From Sthenelais limicola (lineage: Eukaryota; Annelida; Polychaeta; Phyllodocida; Sigalionidae), in the NCBI GenBank assembly GCA_942159475.1, contig OW804098.1, forward strand, positions 116,704,874-116,768,873: DNA of 64,000 nt, in the 5' to 3' direction. The notes below the pieces were generated by a model, which was given only the letters and a program-made list of their open reading frames with translations, was not told the origin of the DNA and ran no database searches. Both the position numbers and the translations under genes were made by a program. How positions within the stretch are numbered: position 1 is the stretch's first letter; each line of letters opens with the position of its first letter. This document shows positions 53,588 through 64,000 of this stretch, in pieces.

Positions 53588-53985
53588 CACTAGTGGCCCA
53601 TGTACATAGTCGTGTGTTTGACACATCATCCAATAACATAAATATCAGTAAAATAAAAAAAAATGATATAAAAAAAGAAAAATAGATAAATAAAAGAAAA
53701 AAAATATGAAAAAACCCACTTTATATTGCCTCATTTTCCTCACATAGAGGAAACGAGTGAGATGAGGAGTTACTAAGTTCCCCAAGCCAGTAAATAAGAT
53801 ACAGTCTAGGCCCAGAGGTGCAGAGACTCCCTCTAAACTGAGGGAAAGCCTCTCGCTCCAGACCACAACATGCCATTAGAATCTCAGGGCCAGGAAATTC
53901 ATGAGGGAAGTAGGCGTCCAATCACTGACACTAGTGGTCCATCTGAATAGCCACATGTTTAACGCATCATCCAATAACATATATG
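53588..53985. repeat. 55-bp direct duplication flanking a family E copy
   Basis: CACTAGTGGCCCATGTACAT.. to ..ACATCATCCAATAACATA (53590-53640) recurs as CACTAGTGGTCCATCTGAAT.. to ..GCATCATCCAATAACATA (53930-53982), about 80% identical. The unit between includes family E. Confidence 0.75.
53802..53945 (+). mobile_element. Family E MITE, right end missing
   Basis: CAGTCTAGGCCCAGAGGTG at left, GTAGGCGTCCAATCACTGAC near the right. The copy then runs into the 55-bp duplicated segment. Confidence 0.78.
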
Positions 53986-54395
53986 TGATGTGTAAAAGGA
54001 AAATAAGTTACAGGTCGCAAAGAGTGAATTTTGAGATATCGTTATATTTGAAAAGATGAGATCAAGCCGATTCCAGTGAAGGTAAATATTAGGACATCTA
54101 ATAAGTATTTCTATATTTTAAGTTAGATATATTTATTTTTAAAAGAAAAGTTTGCAATATTTCTGGGTGGACATTTACTATATAATTATTAGCTAAATAT
54201 ACTCTATAAGATGACCCTAGTAATGCATGGATATGTTTAATACACAGTCTTGAAATTTGGTATACACGTATTCATACGGGCTGAAGAGGTAGGGACCTCA
54301 AAGTTGAGAACATTCCTACAAAGACATCTTGTGGAGAATCACTTGGAACAAATGTGAATTGTGGGACTTGTGCCTCATTTTACTATAACACATCT
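53985..54395 (-). mobile_element. Family B MITE (B2, old)
   Basis: GTGATGTGTAAAAGGAAAATAAG at left in degraded form, right end CATCTA. No duplication. Confidence 0.78.
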
Positions 54396-54809
54396 AAAAT
54401 AAGACTAAAACCACAACCCATCACACTGGTTGTGAGACAAAAGGAAAGAGCTTGATCACAAACTACTAAGAATAATAATAATGCTTATTACTTATAATCA
54501 TTACCCCCAACAACAATATTAACTTTATGTAAAACTTTTGAGATTTATATTTGTCAGAAAATATGAGAACAACTACTTTTGTGCCCTTTATATTAAATTG
54601 TGCTTCCTGTTTTGAAGTGAAAAGTGATCTTACAAGAGAGATGGGTTGAAAGTCGACCTCCTTCACGTATAAATACAAAATGCTTTGAATTGAGGATAAA
54701 CTTTTCATTTTATCTGTTAGTAACTTCGAAAGATTGATTCATAAGAGAAGAATGTTTTCTTACGAATCGTGATTCGCCATGAATTGTTGTGCCTAAGCAA
54801 AAGAGGGAA
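54396..54809. other. Unassigned AT-rich spacer
   Basis: Nothing recognised. Confidence 0.4.
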
Positions 54810-55027
54810 CAGTCTAGGCCCAAAGATAAGAAAGTCCCTTCAAACGGAGGGAAAGCCTTTCGCCTCAAACCGCAAAGTGTAGTTATAATACCATTAAGAC
54901 CGCAAAATGTCATCATTATTATTCCATTAGAACGCCTAGTCCTGGGGAAGGAAACCGATTTAGCGAAGTAGGCGTCCAATCACTTATATACCACTCTTAT
55001 CTGATGTGAGGGTTTGGGCCTGGACTG
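54810..55027 (+). mobile_element. Family E MITE
   Basis: 218 bp with an internal duplication around GACCGCAAAATGTCATCATT. Ends CAGTCTAGG and CCTGGACTG. Duplication GGAA (54806-54809 and 55028-55031). Confidence 0.87.
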
Positions 55028-55149
55028 GGAAGGTGGAGAGGGGAAGGGGAGAGGAGTGAGATTTTAGTGGTAGGCTTGAAGCGTGGGGCCACTAGTACTG
55101 CCACTTAACCCCCACTTAGCTTTCACCGCTGCTTAAACGAAAAAACGCC

Positions 55150-56110
55150 TTCAAATATATTCTCCCTCCCTCCCGTCTTTTACTTTCCCCAGTCTCTTAC
55201 ATTTTTCCCTCCGCCCCTCTCTCTCCCTCTATATCTGTCTTCTCTCTCCCCCTCTCTCTAGAATTCCTCTACCTCTCTTATCTCTCTCCTCTTTCTCTCT
55301 CCCCTCTCTCTAACTATTTCTTGTTTTCTCCTCTCTCCCCAACTCTCTCATCTCCCGCGCTCTCCCTCTCCTATAGTATCTGTACTCTTTATCTTCCGCT
55401 TTCTATGCCTCTCTCCTCTCTGTTTCCCGCCCTCTCTCCTCTCTCCCTCTCCTATATCTCTCCTCTCTCTCCTCTCTGTTTCCCACCCTCTCTCCTCTCT
55501 CCCTCTCCTATATCTCTCCTCTCTCTCCTCTCTGTTTCCCGCTCTCTCTCCTCTCTCCCTCTCCTATATCTCTCCTCTCTCTCCTCTCTGTTTCCCACCC
55601 TCTCTCCTCTCTCCCTCTCCTATATCTCTCCTCTCTCTCCTCTCTGTTTCCCACCCTCTCTCCTCTCTCCCTCTCCTATATCTCTCCTCTCTCTCCTCTC
55701 TGTTTCCCGCTCTCTCTCCTCTCTCCCTCTCCTATATCTCTCCTCTCTCTCCTCTCTGTTTCCCGCCCTCTCTCCTCTCTCCCTCTCCTATATCTCTCCT
55801 CTCTCTCCTCTCTGTTTCCCACCCTCTCTCCTCTCTCCCTCTCCTATATCTCTCCTCTCTCTCCTCTCTGTTTCCCGCTCTCTCTCTCTTCTCCCTTACC
55901 CTCTCTCGACCCTCTCTCTCCCCCTCCATACCTCTTGCACTGTCTCCCTTCTTCCCCTCTCTCTCCCGCTCTTTCCTCTCTCTACCCTCTCTCTCCTATC
56001 TTTCCTATTTCTCTTGCTCTGTCTCCCTTCTTCCCCTCTCTCTCCTCTCCCCCTTCCTCTCTCCTCACTCTCCACCCAGTACGTCCTCCCTCAACCCCTC
56101 CCTCCCCTCC
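55150..56110. repeat. C/T minisatellite with 56-bp core array
   Basis: CT-rich block. Between 55421 and about 55900 nine units of 56 bp (TGTTTCCCRCCCTCTCTCCT, CTCTCCCTCTCCTATATCTC, TCCTCTCTCTCCTCTC) are nearly identical, and a G/A difference alternates between CCCGC and CCCAC units. Open frames in it are artefacts. Confidence 0.94.
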
Positions 56111-56561
56111 CACCCACACCCTCTCCACCTTAAACAAGTACCATCCAGAAAACACTAACCAACCTTTCCCCACATACTTACCCATACATATATTCAAGCA
56201 GCATCAAATTTCAAGTGTCTTCTCCAACCTTCTAGAAACATTGTCCACCGAAGAAACCTGCGCTTCTGACTGCCAGTAATCCTTGAAAATTGAATTCATA
56301 AAAGGCCCCCATTGTTGTCAAGCGAGGGACAACAGCTGGTCTTCCCAAACCTATCTTTTCAAAAGAAGTTTATTGAAAGTTTTTAGCCCCTGTATGCCCC
56401 TCCGTCAATATTTGTTGCTGACCCTGGGCTTGGTAATTCTTCAACAGCTCATATTCAACTTGTTGAAACTTGTCCCCGGGTGAAAACATCACTTTTTGCC
56501 CTTTCAATTGTTGTAATAATGCTCTGGTTTTTATTCGGGGGGATTTTTTTGGAAGAAATTA
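56111..56561. other. Unassigned spacer
   Basis: No gene or repeat recognised. Confidence 0.4.
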
Positions 56562-57256
56562 AAATGAAGAAATGGCAGGATTTAGAAGAATGGATTTAGA
56601 AGTGAAAAAACTGTAGAGGATAATAGAACAGAGTTTATTACACTAGTTTTTTAATTCTTTTATTTTTTCGTTTTATTTGAGAATTTCGATGTTATTATAT
56701 TCTATTGTATTCGTTTATAATATGTGTTGTGTTTCAGGAAAATGAGTCATAAGTCGCAAAATTGATATTTTTCAAAGCGTTTTTTTCAGAGAGTGTGTCA
56801 CTTATAGTTATCTCAATCGATGTATCAAATTTCAGGACAATCTATGCAATATATCCTTTTGTTTTAAAGGTCCTCATATGGACTACATTTAGTTACTTTA
56901 ATGTTTATTGAGCCCCAAAAATATTGGAAACTTTTTTTTCAAAATCGGAAATATCAAACTTAAAAATCTAGAAATACTTATTAGATTATTAGACTGCTTA
57001 CTATCATTGGAATCAGCTTGATCTCATATTTTCAAATATAATGGTATCTCAAAATCTATTTTTTGCGACTTATGACTCATTTCCCCAAAACGGATCACAA
57101 ATGAAGAAATGGCAGGATTTAGAAGAATAGATTTAGAAGTGAACAAACTGTGAAGGATAATAGATCAGAGTTTATTACACTAGTGTTTTAATTTTTTTCC
57201 CTGTTTTATTTGAGAATTTCGATGTTATTATATTCTATTGTATTCGTTTATAATAT
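56562..57256. repeat. About 160-bp direct repeats exactly bounding a family B element
   Basis: Segment 56562-56723 (AAATGAAGAAATGGCAGGAT.. to ..TTCGTTTATAATAT) recurs at 57099-57256 with roughly ten differences. The B element at 56724-57098 fills exactly the space between the two copies. Confidence 0.9.
56724..57098 (+). mobile_element. Family B MITE (B1)
   Basis: 375 bp, GTGTTGTG to GGATCAC, about 30 bp shorter than B1 copies because part near the left TIR is deleted. Its flanks are the 160-bp repeats, with no 4-bp duplication. Confidence 0.9.
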
Positions 57257-57540
57257 TGTACATGAAGTCTGGTTATATATTATGAAAATAAATATGATTG
57301 GTAATAATTTTGTTTGAATTTTGATAATCGCGCCAAGAAATTGTGAATTCACCATTATTCTGAGGTTCATGAGGTTTATCCATTTTCAAAATATCTATGA
57401 TCACAAATTTAAAAATCTGAACTGCGCACATCATGAACTGCATCTATAATACAAGTATATACTAACTAGGATTAAATTAACTATGAACCGATATCTTAGA
57501 CACTGATGAATTTTATTTCAAATTTCAAACAATAAGAATA

Positions 57541-57718
57541 TAGTCTAGGCTCAAAGTTGGGAGAGTCCCTCCAAACTGAGGAAAAGCCTCTCGCTCGAAA
57601 CCGCAAAATGACATTAAAATCTTATTAGGACGTCTACTCCAGGGCCAGGAAATCCATCGGCGCAGTAGGCGTCCAATCACTGACATACCATTCTTATCTA
57701 ATCTGAGAGTCTAGACTG
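57541..57718 (+). mobile_element. Family E MITE
   Basis: 178 bp, TAGTCTAGGC to TCTAGACTG, duplication AATA (57537-57540 and 57719-57722). Confidence 0.87.
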
Positions 57719-58517
57719 AATAATAACTATTCCTTGACAAAGTGCACCCTCGCCCTGAAACGTTGGAAATTGAATTGAATATTACTTTATTTAGCCAAAA
57801 ATATTTCACTTATGTAGGAGGATGGCAAAATTGGCCTCTGTATAAGATGCAGGTCGTCCGTGGCTGTTACCATGGAATAGAGAAGAGTACTAAGCTATTA
57901 GAACAACATGAGGTCTATTAAGTACACTTTCACAGTAAATGTTTATTTTTGTTTTTAAAAGGTTTTATTCAACATATCCTGCCGACTAGGCTCATATAAT
58001 TCTAATCAACGTTCAATTATTGTTTCCCTCTTTATTTTATATTTTTTTTGTATTTTCGGTTTTTCTCTTTCATCTCATCCCTCCTGAACAAACAGGTTTC
58101 ATACGAAGCTTACAATTATTATGGAGATATTAACTCACAATCATAATTCATCAAGTGTTACATCATATACCTTCTGTCTCTGCGATTTTACACCTGTTAT
58201 TCCTCCAGTTCACATATGAGTTGATTCCAGAGATTTGTGTTCTTCTTCCCTTTACCTTGAGCAACATTATTATACTCCAGAATCCTAAGATGGCTTTCAC
58301 AGTAAATGTAATACCTAGTATAGGGTGGAGTAAAGTATACGATAACAACGATTATATCTGCCATGACTAATTTTGAAGTTCGTAAAGGCTGTTATAGACA
58401 TCGATTTTATCTAAATATTTTCTCAATTCTTTTTGGGTTTCAAAGCTGTGGGCCTCAATTCAACATAATCACAACCACATACCTCCAGTTGTTTCTTCGG
58501 ATTTTAAAGTGATATTT
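57719..58517. other. Spacer with retroelement-tail-like stem-loop
   Basis: CCTTGACAAAGTGCACCCTC then GCCCTGAAACGTTGG at about 57733-57768 matches the tail motif at 11.1 and 51.4 kb. ATTGAATTGAAT and TTTATT follow, like the LINE-2 3' end on the minus strand. Otherwise unassigned. Confidence 0.45.
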
Positions 58518-58922
58518 ATTTTTACCTTGAATGATAAAATTTGAAAAGTGTTTTATCAGCATCCCTTTGTAGGAATGTTCCCATCTTTGGAATATCTGTC
58601 GCTTAAAGTCGCATGAATACATGTACAAAATTTCAAGACATTATATATATATATCCTTGTATTTCTAAGGTCATATTAAAGAGTGTATTTAGCTGCTTTA
58701 CTAATAAATGACCACCAAGAAATATTGCACACTTTCTTTTCAAAAATAAAAATATCAAACTTAAAATATAGAAATGCGTATTAAATGTCCTACTGTTTAC
58801 TACCATTAGAATCTGCTTGATCTCATCTTTTCAAATATAATGATATCTCAGAATCCATTTTTTGCGACTTGTGACTCATTTCCCTGTCACACATCACATT
58901 TTACCTTGAATAATATAATTTT
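58518..58922 (+). mobile_element. Family B (B2) copy between ~24-bp direct repeats
   Basis: B2 body at about 58542-58897 lacks its left TIR and ends CACATCAC. TTTTACCTTGAATGATAAAATT (58519-58541) and TTTTACCTTGAATAATATAATT (58899-58920) flank it. Confidence 0.75.
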
Positions 58923-58936
58923 AGCTTTATTCAAAT

Positions 58937-59344
58937 GTGATGTGTTTCAGGAAAATGAGTCATAAGTCGCGTAAATTGGATTTTGAGATATCACCATATT
59001 AGAAAAGATGGGACCAAGCCGATTCCAATGAATGTAAACATTAAGGGCATCTAATAAGTACTTTTATCTTTTTAGTTAGATATTCTTATTTTTGAAAAAA
59101 GAATTTGCAATATTTCTGGGTGGAAAATTACCAGTAAAGTAGCTAAATATACCCAATAGGATGATCTAAGAAACGCACTGATATAATCAATAAATAGTCT
59201 TGGATTTTGGTACATGTATTCAAACAACCACAAGGACTAGACACCCCAAAAATGAAAATATTCTAACAAAGAGATCTTGTAAGTAAACGACTTTGAAAAT
59301 CACCAATTCTGCGACTTGTGACTCATTTTCCTGAAACACATCAC
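58937..59344 (-). mobile_element. Family B MITE (B2)
   Basis: 408 bp, GTGATGTG to CATCAC, duplication AAAT (58933-58936 and 59345-59348). Confidence 0.9.
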
Positions 59345-59640
59345 AAATACGACAGGCAATAACAAGGGAATTAGTATGTAAAGATATCTCAGAAGTTATA
59401 TACATATGTCAGTGTAGATAATTATGGGGGGGATAATTAATTAGTCATAATCACCACAATGCATAAATCAAAGTACTCTTCCCACACTAACACATAGACC
59501 TGTTATCCAAAGACCCAACGAATGGCTAGGATTTAAAAGTCTCGCTTCAAATAAACACAAAAAACTTGCAGGAAATAAAAGAGAATTTAATTATAAAGTG
59601 ATATTTTAGAACTCCTCCCCCAAGCTGTGTTTATTTACGA
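59345..59640. other. Unassigned spacer
   Basis: Nothing recognised. Confidence 0.4.
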
Positions 59641-60310
59641 TCAAATTGTCGATGACAATAGAGCTGCGACCAGAGGTTTTATCTGGCGATTCACGGCGAT
59701 ATAATAGGTGCGAAAAGTGTTGTAAGCGACGACGCCGCTAACAAAGGCAGGTAACAACAATACCAGGGAGAAAGTCAAAAGGCAGCATTTAGAGAAAATT
59801 ACAGGTGCTACTGAGACCACTCTCCTATAACGGTGCCTCAACGTCGGGTTTCAAAATGGCACCACCTTGCGGGGTCGTCTTACTGTCCACACTCCAGCTC
59901 TCTCCTGTCATCTTTCCTCCTAAATGATAAATATTTGTCAGTTGTCGCCGAGCAAACCCACGTCCGCTCACAATTGCATTGTATTGACGGTTTCGCCAGC
60001 GGAGGGAGGGAGTTGTCTTGTTGGGTAATGGAGCGGAGGGGGTTTTTGTCTTGGAACAGCCGAAAAACGCGCCTTTTCATAGACACCAGCGCCACCCGCC
60101 GCTGCCTCTTCATACTAATAATCACGTGGTGTGTAAATAGCCAATCAACGACCGCGATGATAATGATGAGGTGGTGCTGGGGGTGGTTATTATTGTGGTG
60201 ACGTAATGCGCAGCGTCTGCCGCTGATGACAAGGTTGTGTAACGTCAGGAGAGACGTATGACGTCCGCTCTACGTCACCGCCTTTCAGACGACTTTACCG
60301 CCAGTCGTTG
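59641..60310. promoter_or_regulatory. CpG-richer promoter-like region
   Basis: Carries E-box CACGTG (60123-60128), CCAAT (60141-60145), TGACGTAA (60199-60206) and TGACGTCC (60259-60266), plus several other ACGTC words. This is the strongest promoter-like patch in the window. A 122-codon plus frame (59833-60201) has no recognisable domain. Strand and gene are unknown. Confidence 0.35.
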
Positions 60311-60605
60311 TGAGTGTCGTAAAACAAAGAGTCAAGAGGAGAAAGGGTTGGAATTCTAAGTGAGGTGGGAGATTGTGTGTGTGTGTGGGGGGGGGGGGGG
60401 GCGGGGGAGGCAGGGGGTATTTTAGTGGAGGGAATGAGGTGCCCCAGGCCCCCGACATTATTAACATTTCTTATTTCTTTGAATTTGTTCCAAATATACA
60501 AGAATGCCCAACATTTCAGGAAATTTAAACATGAATAAATTATTAGTTATTATATAATTCATAAGGTAACGGTTGATCTGTTTCATTATTATCTTTTATG
60601 TATTA
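60311..60605. other. Spacer with GT and poly-G tract
   Basis: A (GT)n-G run at about 60370-60415. No gene. Confidence 0.45.
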
Positions 60606-60840
60606 GGGTCAGATTTTCAGAAAATGAACAATTGGCAGATCTACACATTTAGTAAATTCTACTAAATTGGGCTGCAATTTGGCCAACACTAGCTAAATTC
60701 GAGTATATTTGGCATTGCATTGCTTCTAGCAATCTGCTTGGCTAGGTTGAACTGTATTTTGAACTTTATTTTTGTCAGAAATATGGGTTATTTGAGAAGA
60801 TTGGTGGAGGTGAATTGTACATTTTCTGGCGATCTCACCC
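60606..60840 (+). mobile_element. Family A MITE (A2)
   Basis: 235 bp, right end TCACCC. Flanks ATTA and ATTT, one mismatch. Confidence 0.9.
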
Positions 60841-61010
60841 ATTTAGACTAGAAATTATGTTCAAGCTCTCCAGTCTTTTCAGCTTCAAAGGGAATCAACT
60901 TCAGTCTCTAAATTCTTCTATGCATATATATGGCAGTTGAATGAATATGTAATATGTAATTTCATTTCCAAGGTTCCAAGGAGTATAGATGAACCACAGC
61001 TCTTCAGACC

Positions 61011-61229
61011 CAGTCTAGGTTCAGAGCTAAGAGAGTTCCTCCAAACTGAGGGAAAGCCTCTAAGGGAGCCCCTCCAAACTGAGGGAAAACCTCTCACTCC
61101 AAACCGCAAAATGTCATTATACATGTAATCCCATTAAGACAGGAAAGCCGTTAGCGCAGTAGGCGTCCAATCAGTGACATACTCTCTACATACATACTAT
61201 CTGATCTGAGCGGCTGTGAACCTAGACAG
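61011..61229 (+). mobile_element. Family E MITE
   Basis: 219 bp with a roughly 30-bp internal tandem duplication (CCCTCCAAACTGAGGGAAA twice). The flanks CAGACC and GGTCTG are inverted, extending the terminal palindrome. Confidence 0.83.
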
Positions 61230-61740
61230 AGGTCTGCCTTGATTAAGATTCAACAATCAATAAAGGAATATACAACTAGTCTGTTATTACACCGGTCGGG
61301 TAATATAGAACGCCATAGGCTACAGCATGGGTGCCCATATCACATACAGCGGGTAATAATATGGTATTAGATTGGTCCATGTTTCGGCCGAGTGGGAACG
61401 GTAGGCCAGGAGATGCTGAGCGTCACCTTAAATTAAAACTAATTTTGAAGCAAAATGAAACAGTGGAATGCCAAAAACTTGCAGTTTTGATCTGTGCTCG
61501 CATTGTATTAGCATTGATATTAGCGATCGGCCCGGAGGCGGATGTCGACCGTAGTAGGACTGGACCGTAATCCTACAATTCAGCCAACAGTTATATGAGG
61601 ACAAATATAATAAATACAAAATTATCCTTGGGTGATCTCCAAGTTCAAGGTGATTCTATTTGTTCGCTACGCTAACTTCCTGCAATCGCTACGACCTGTG
61701 TAATATGGAACACCGCCGTCGGGCAATTCTATCTATGAAT
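61230..61740. other. Unassigned spacer
   Basis: TAATATRGAAC words occur at 61300 and 61702, with GTCGGG nearby at both. This may be a decayed repeat. No gene. Confidence 0.35.
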
Positions 61741-61975
61741 GGGTCAGAGTTTCAGAAAATGTACAATTCAACGTCGCCATTCTTCTAAAATAAACCAAAT
61801 TTCTGACGAAAATAAAGTTCAAAATACAGTTTAACCTAGCGAAACAGATTGCCAGAATCAATGCAATGCCCAATATACTCGAATTTACCTAGTATTGACC
61901 AAATTGCAGTCTAATTTAGCAGAATTTACTCAATGTGTATAGTTGCCAATTGTACATTTTCTGAAAATCTGACCC
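61741..61975 (-). mobile_element. Family A MITE (A2)
   Basis: 235 bp, duplication GAAT (61737-61740 and 61976-61979). Confidence 0.94.
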
Positions 61976-62539
61976 GAATATAGAACTAGTCATGTTATTA
62001 TACTGTCAGTTAATAACCATCTCATTTAGTGCACCCCCCTACACACAAACACACCTAGAAGTAATTCTGCCTGTATTACGGGGGATTAGGGGAGGGAGGA
62101 AGGGTTTGATTGAAGAAGGTTAATTTGACGACAAAGTGCAAGCGGAGATGCGGAGAGGAAAGATGATGGGCGATAATGAAAGGAGACCCCGTTTGGATGG
62201 CAATGGCGGCTTTGGCGGGTGCTGGAATTACTAATATGATAGATGATTATAGGAACCCGATCTCGCGAGGAGCAGCGAGATTTGATAGATTACCAGTCAT
62301 GTGATCACTCTCTTCTCTCCTCGTTTAGAAAGTCTCTTCATGCATTACTACTAGCGCCGGCAGTGAGTATTGCTGGAACTATTTACTGTAGCCAAATTAC
62401 GTCTCGGGTCATATGTATAGTTCCGGATCCTGCCACGGGATCGTGTACAAGCTAGAGTTTGATTGATTTTAATCTTAGAAATTGATCCTTTTTGATCGAA
62501 ATGTTGCAATTGTATAATCAATGCATGACAATTATGATA
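61976..62539. other. Unassigned spacer
   Basis: No gene or repeat recognised. Confidence 0.4.
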
Positions 62540-62764
62540 GGGGATTTGTATAGCCGCCATTTTGAATCTTGATTCGCATGGAATTATGGGACTAATATTA
62601 TATATTACATAGGATATTATATAATATATTATTATATAATCTATGGAAAACATGCCATGCGGTTATACATATGTTTCCATAACTCAAGTCCCCCCCCCGC
62701 CCCCATCAGAATCCATCCCAGGATGCACTGTCACAGACATGCGCAGTGGCACATGCAAATCCCC
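62540..62764 (+). mobile_element. Family D MITE, internally deleted
   Basis: 225 bp, GGGGATTTGTAT to ATGCAAATCCCC, TA on both sides. Interior partly replaced by an AT-rich expansion (62598-62640) and a C8 run. Confidence 0.8.
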
Positions 62765-63227
62765 TATTGTATAATAAATGCATGAACAAATATTTTGCTT
62801 CATAAGGCTCGTTGTAATGTGATCGAAATATTCCCATTTCATTTCTTACTTTCTGTTGAGTATTTGAATACGAAAGGACTCACGGCCAGAAACTTTTGTT
62901 GTTACAATATTTGATTTCTTTCTTGTGTTGGAATTCATTCCTTCATGAATTCTTCCGAGAATTTACATTCTGCTAACTGACAGAACTGCAGTACATGAAA
63001 TGGTCTATGATCTCGAATTTATTTCCCAATAAGGGTGTAAAATAATTGATTGACACTTATAATTTGATCTAAATCGCCAGAAGAGAGTCCTATGTTAATA
63101 AGTGTTCGGTCTCTTACATTCAGTTTCATGAGTACAAGTAAAACACTATAGTTTCTATCTAACAAACAGATTAAGAGTATTCATGCATAATCATTTTGAA
63201 TTAATATAGAACCTAGCTGTTTGTAGC
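62765..63227. other. Unassigned AT-rich spacer
   Basis: Nothing recognised. Confidence 0.4.
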
Positions 63228-63395
63228 ATCAATACTATAGCAAGAACAGCATAGTATCGCGTATGAGGGGGGCTATATTCTCCGAGTATGGCCGAAAACT
63301 ACGAGGCCGTAGGCCGAGTTGTTTTTCGGACATACGAGGAGTATACAGGCCGCCGAAGACGCGATACTGTGCTATTCTTGCTTTTGTTCCATGAT
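63228..63395. repeat. Foldback hairpin 3
   Basis: Inverted repeat of about 65-bp arms with mismatches. Outer AGCAAGAACAGCATAGTATC pairs with GATACTGTGCTATTCTTGCT. The loop region holds GCCGTAGGC. Confidence 0.8.
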
Positions 63396-63574
63396 TCTTA
63401 ACTTATTACAACTTAATTTGATTTAATTTATCAAATTGTGCTGTCCGCATGGCTCACCGATAGTCTCGAACGGTTGTGACGTCACTGTACAATACAGGGA
63501 GTTTATATTGTCCACCTTGTGGGCGGCAAGTATATCGATTATATTGTACGCTCACGGCCAAATGTGGAATAAAT

Positions 63575-63782
63575 TTACTAAATGTCAAGACTGTATTAAA
63601 TGTATCTATGTATTTCTAAGGTTATTCTATGTCCACCTAAAGGTCCACCCAGAAATATTATTGCATACTTTTCTTTCAAAAATAAAATATCAAACTTAAA
63701 ATACAGAAGTATTTATTATTTGTCCTAATGTTTACCATCATTGGAATCTGCTTGATCTCATCTTTTCAAATAAGATGATATT
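63575..63782 (+). mobile_element. Family B (B2) fragment
   Basis: B2 interior from TGTCAAGACTGTATTAAATG to TTTTCAAATAAGATGATAT, with a small internal repeat of the GTCCACC word. Both termini absent. Confidence 0.72.
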
Positions 63783-64000
63783 GAAGAGTTCAGGGTCTCT
63801 AAATTTGAAATTTGAAATAAAACTGTTCACATCCTTTGGTTATGTATAGAAGCTTGGAACCAAAATGAAATAATGAATTAAATTAAAACCTAAATTTTGT
63901 TTTGTTTTTGTTTACAGTAATTCCAATATGTTCTATTATACTTAATGTTCTATTTGTTTTGACGTCCAATATACTGACGGCGAACTTTGCTTGGAAAACA
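63783..64000. other. Unassigned AT-rich end of window
   Basis: Nothing recognised. Confidence 0.4.

Noticed and set aside
55321..56133. 270-codon Ser/Leu/Pro frame
   Set aside because: 56-bp C/T minisatellite, same artefact.

Overview
Animal nuclear DNA, AT-rich, with no recognisable host protein-coding gene. Two CR1/L2-type non-LTR retrotransposons, eukaryotic tRNA-Lys genes with Pol III terminators, a tRNA-derived SINE candidate and many MITE families point to a metazoan, most likely an aquatic invertebrate. The sequence alone does not give the species or phylum.

The centrepiece is LINE-1 (about 18928-25141, minus strand). Reading 5' to 3' it carries four overlapping ORFs: (a) 592 aa with an N-terminal NADAR (YbiA/DUF1768-type) domain and a long Pro/Glu-rich tail; (b) 251 aa resembling an SGNH/GDSL hydrolase; (c) 123 aa with an N-terminal hydrophobic segment; (d) 986 aa APE endonuclease plus reverse transcriptase. 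Each ORF lies in the +1 frame of the previous one, with overlaps of 65, 8 and 32 nt. The element ends in AATAAA and poly(A). A retrotransposon carrying a putative ADP-ribose-processing domain is the most unusual thing in the window. LINE-2 (about 38849-42980, minus) is a more ordinary EN-RT element. Its single coding region is split by one extra base in an A7 run. It ends in a short pentamer repeat and has tandem repeats in its 5' region.

Most of the rest is small nonautonomous DNA transposons, named here by family. A: 235 bp, ends GGGTCAG..CTGACCC, about 21 copies, 4-bp target duplications. B: about 400 bp, ends GTGATGTG and GTGATCCG, about 25 copies, 4-bp duplications. C: about 315 bp, CATAG ends with a palindromic CRE in each TIR, two copies. 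D: about 340 bp, GGGGATTTGCAT ends, five copies. E: about 180-220 bp, CAGTCTAGG ends, 4-bp duplications in two copies. G: one 253-bp copy with ends like GTGTGTTTCCGATT. Nesting (A in B, B in B, C in B, A in D, a retroelement tail in A) gives pre-insertion sites that confirm the boundaries.

Polypurine/polypyrimidine minisatellites occupy 15.3-18.0, 35.7-36.6, 46.2-47.1, 47.7-48.8 and 55.2-56.1 kb. Their strand bias opens long but meaningless ORFs. Other features are two tRNA-Lys(UUU) genes at 10.6-10.8 kb, a solo-LTR candidate at 50.66-51.04 kb, three foldback hairpins with a common GCCnnnGGC loop, CpG-richer promoter-like patches near 52.1, 53.4 and 60.1 kb, and clusters of nuclear-receptor-like and RFX X-box-like motifs near 29.5 and 31.2 kb.
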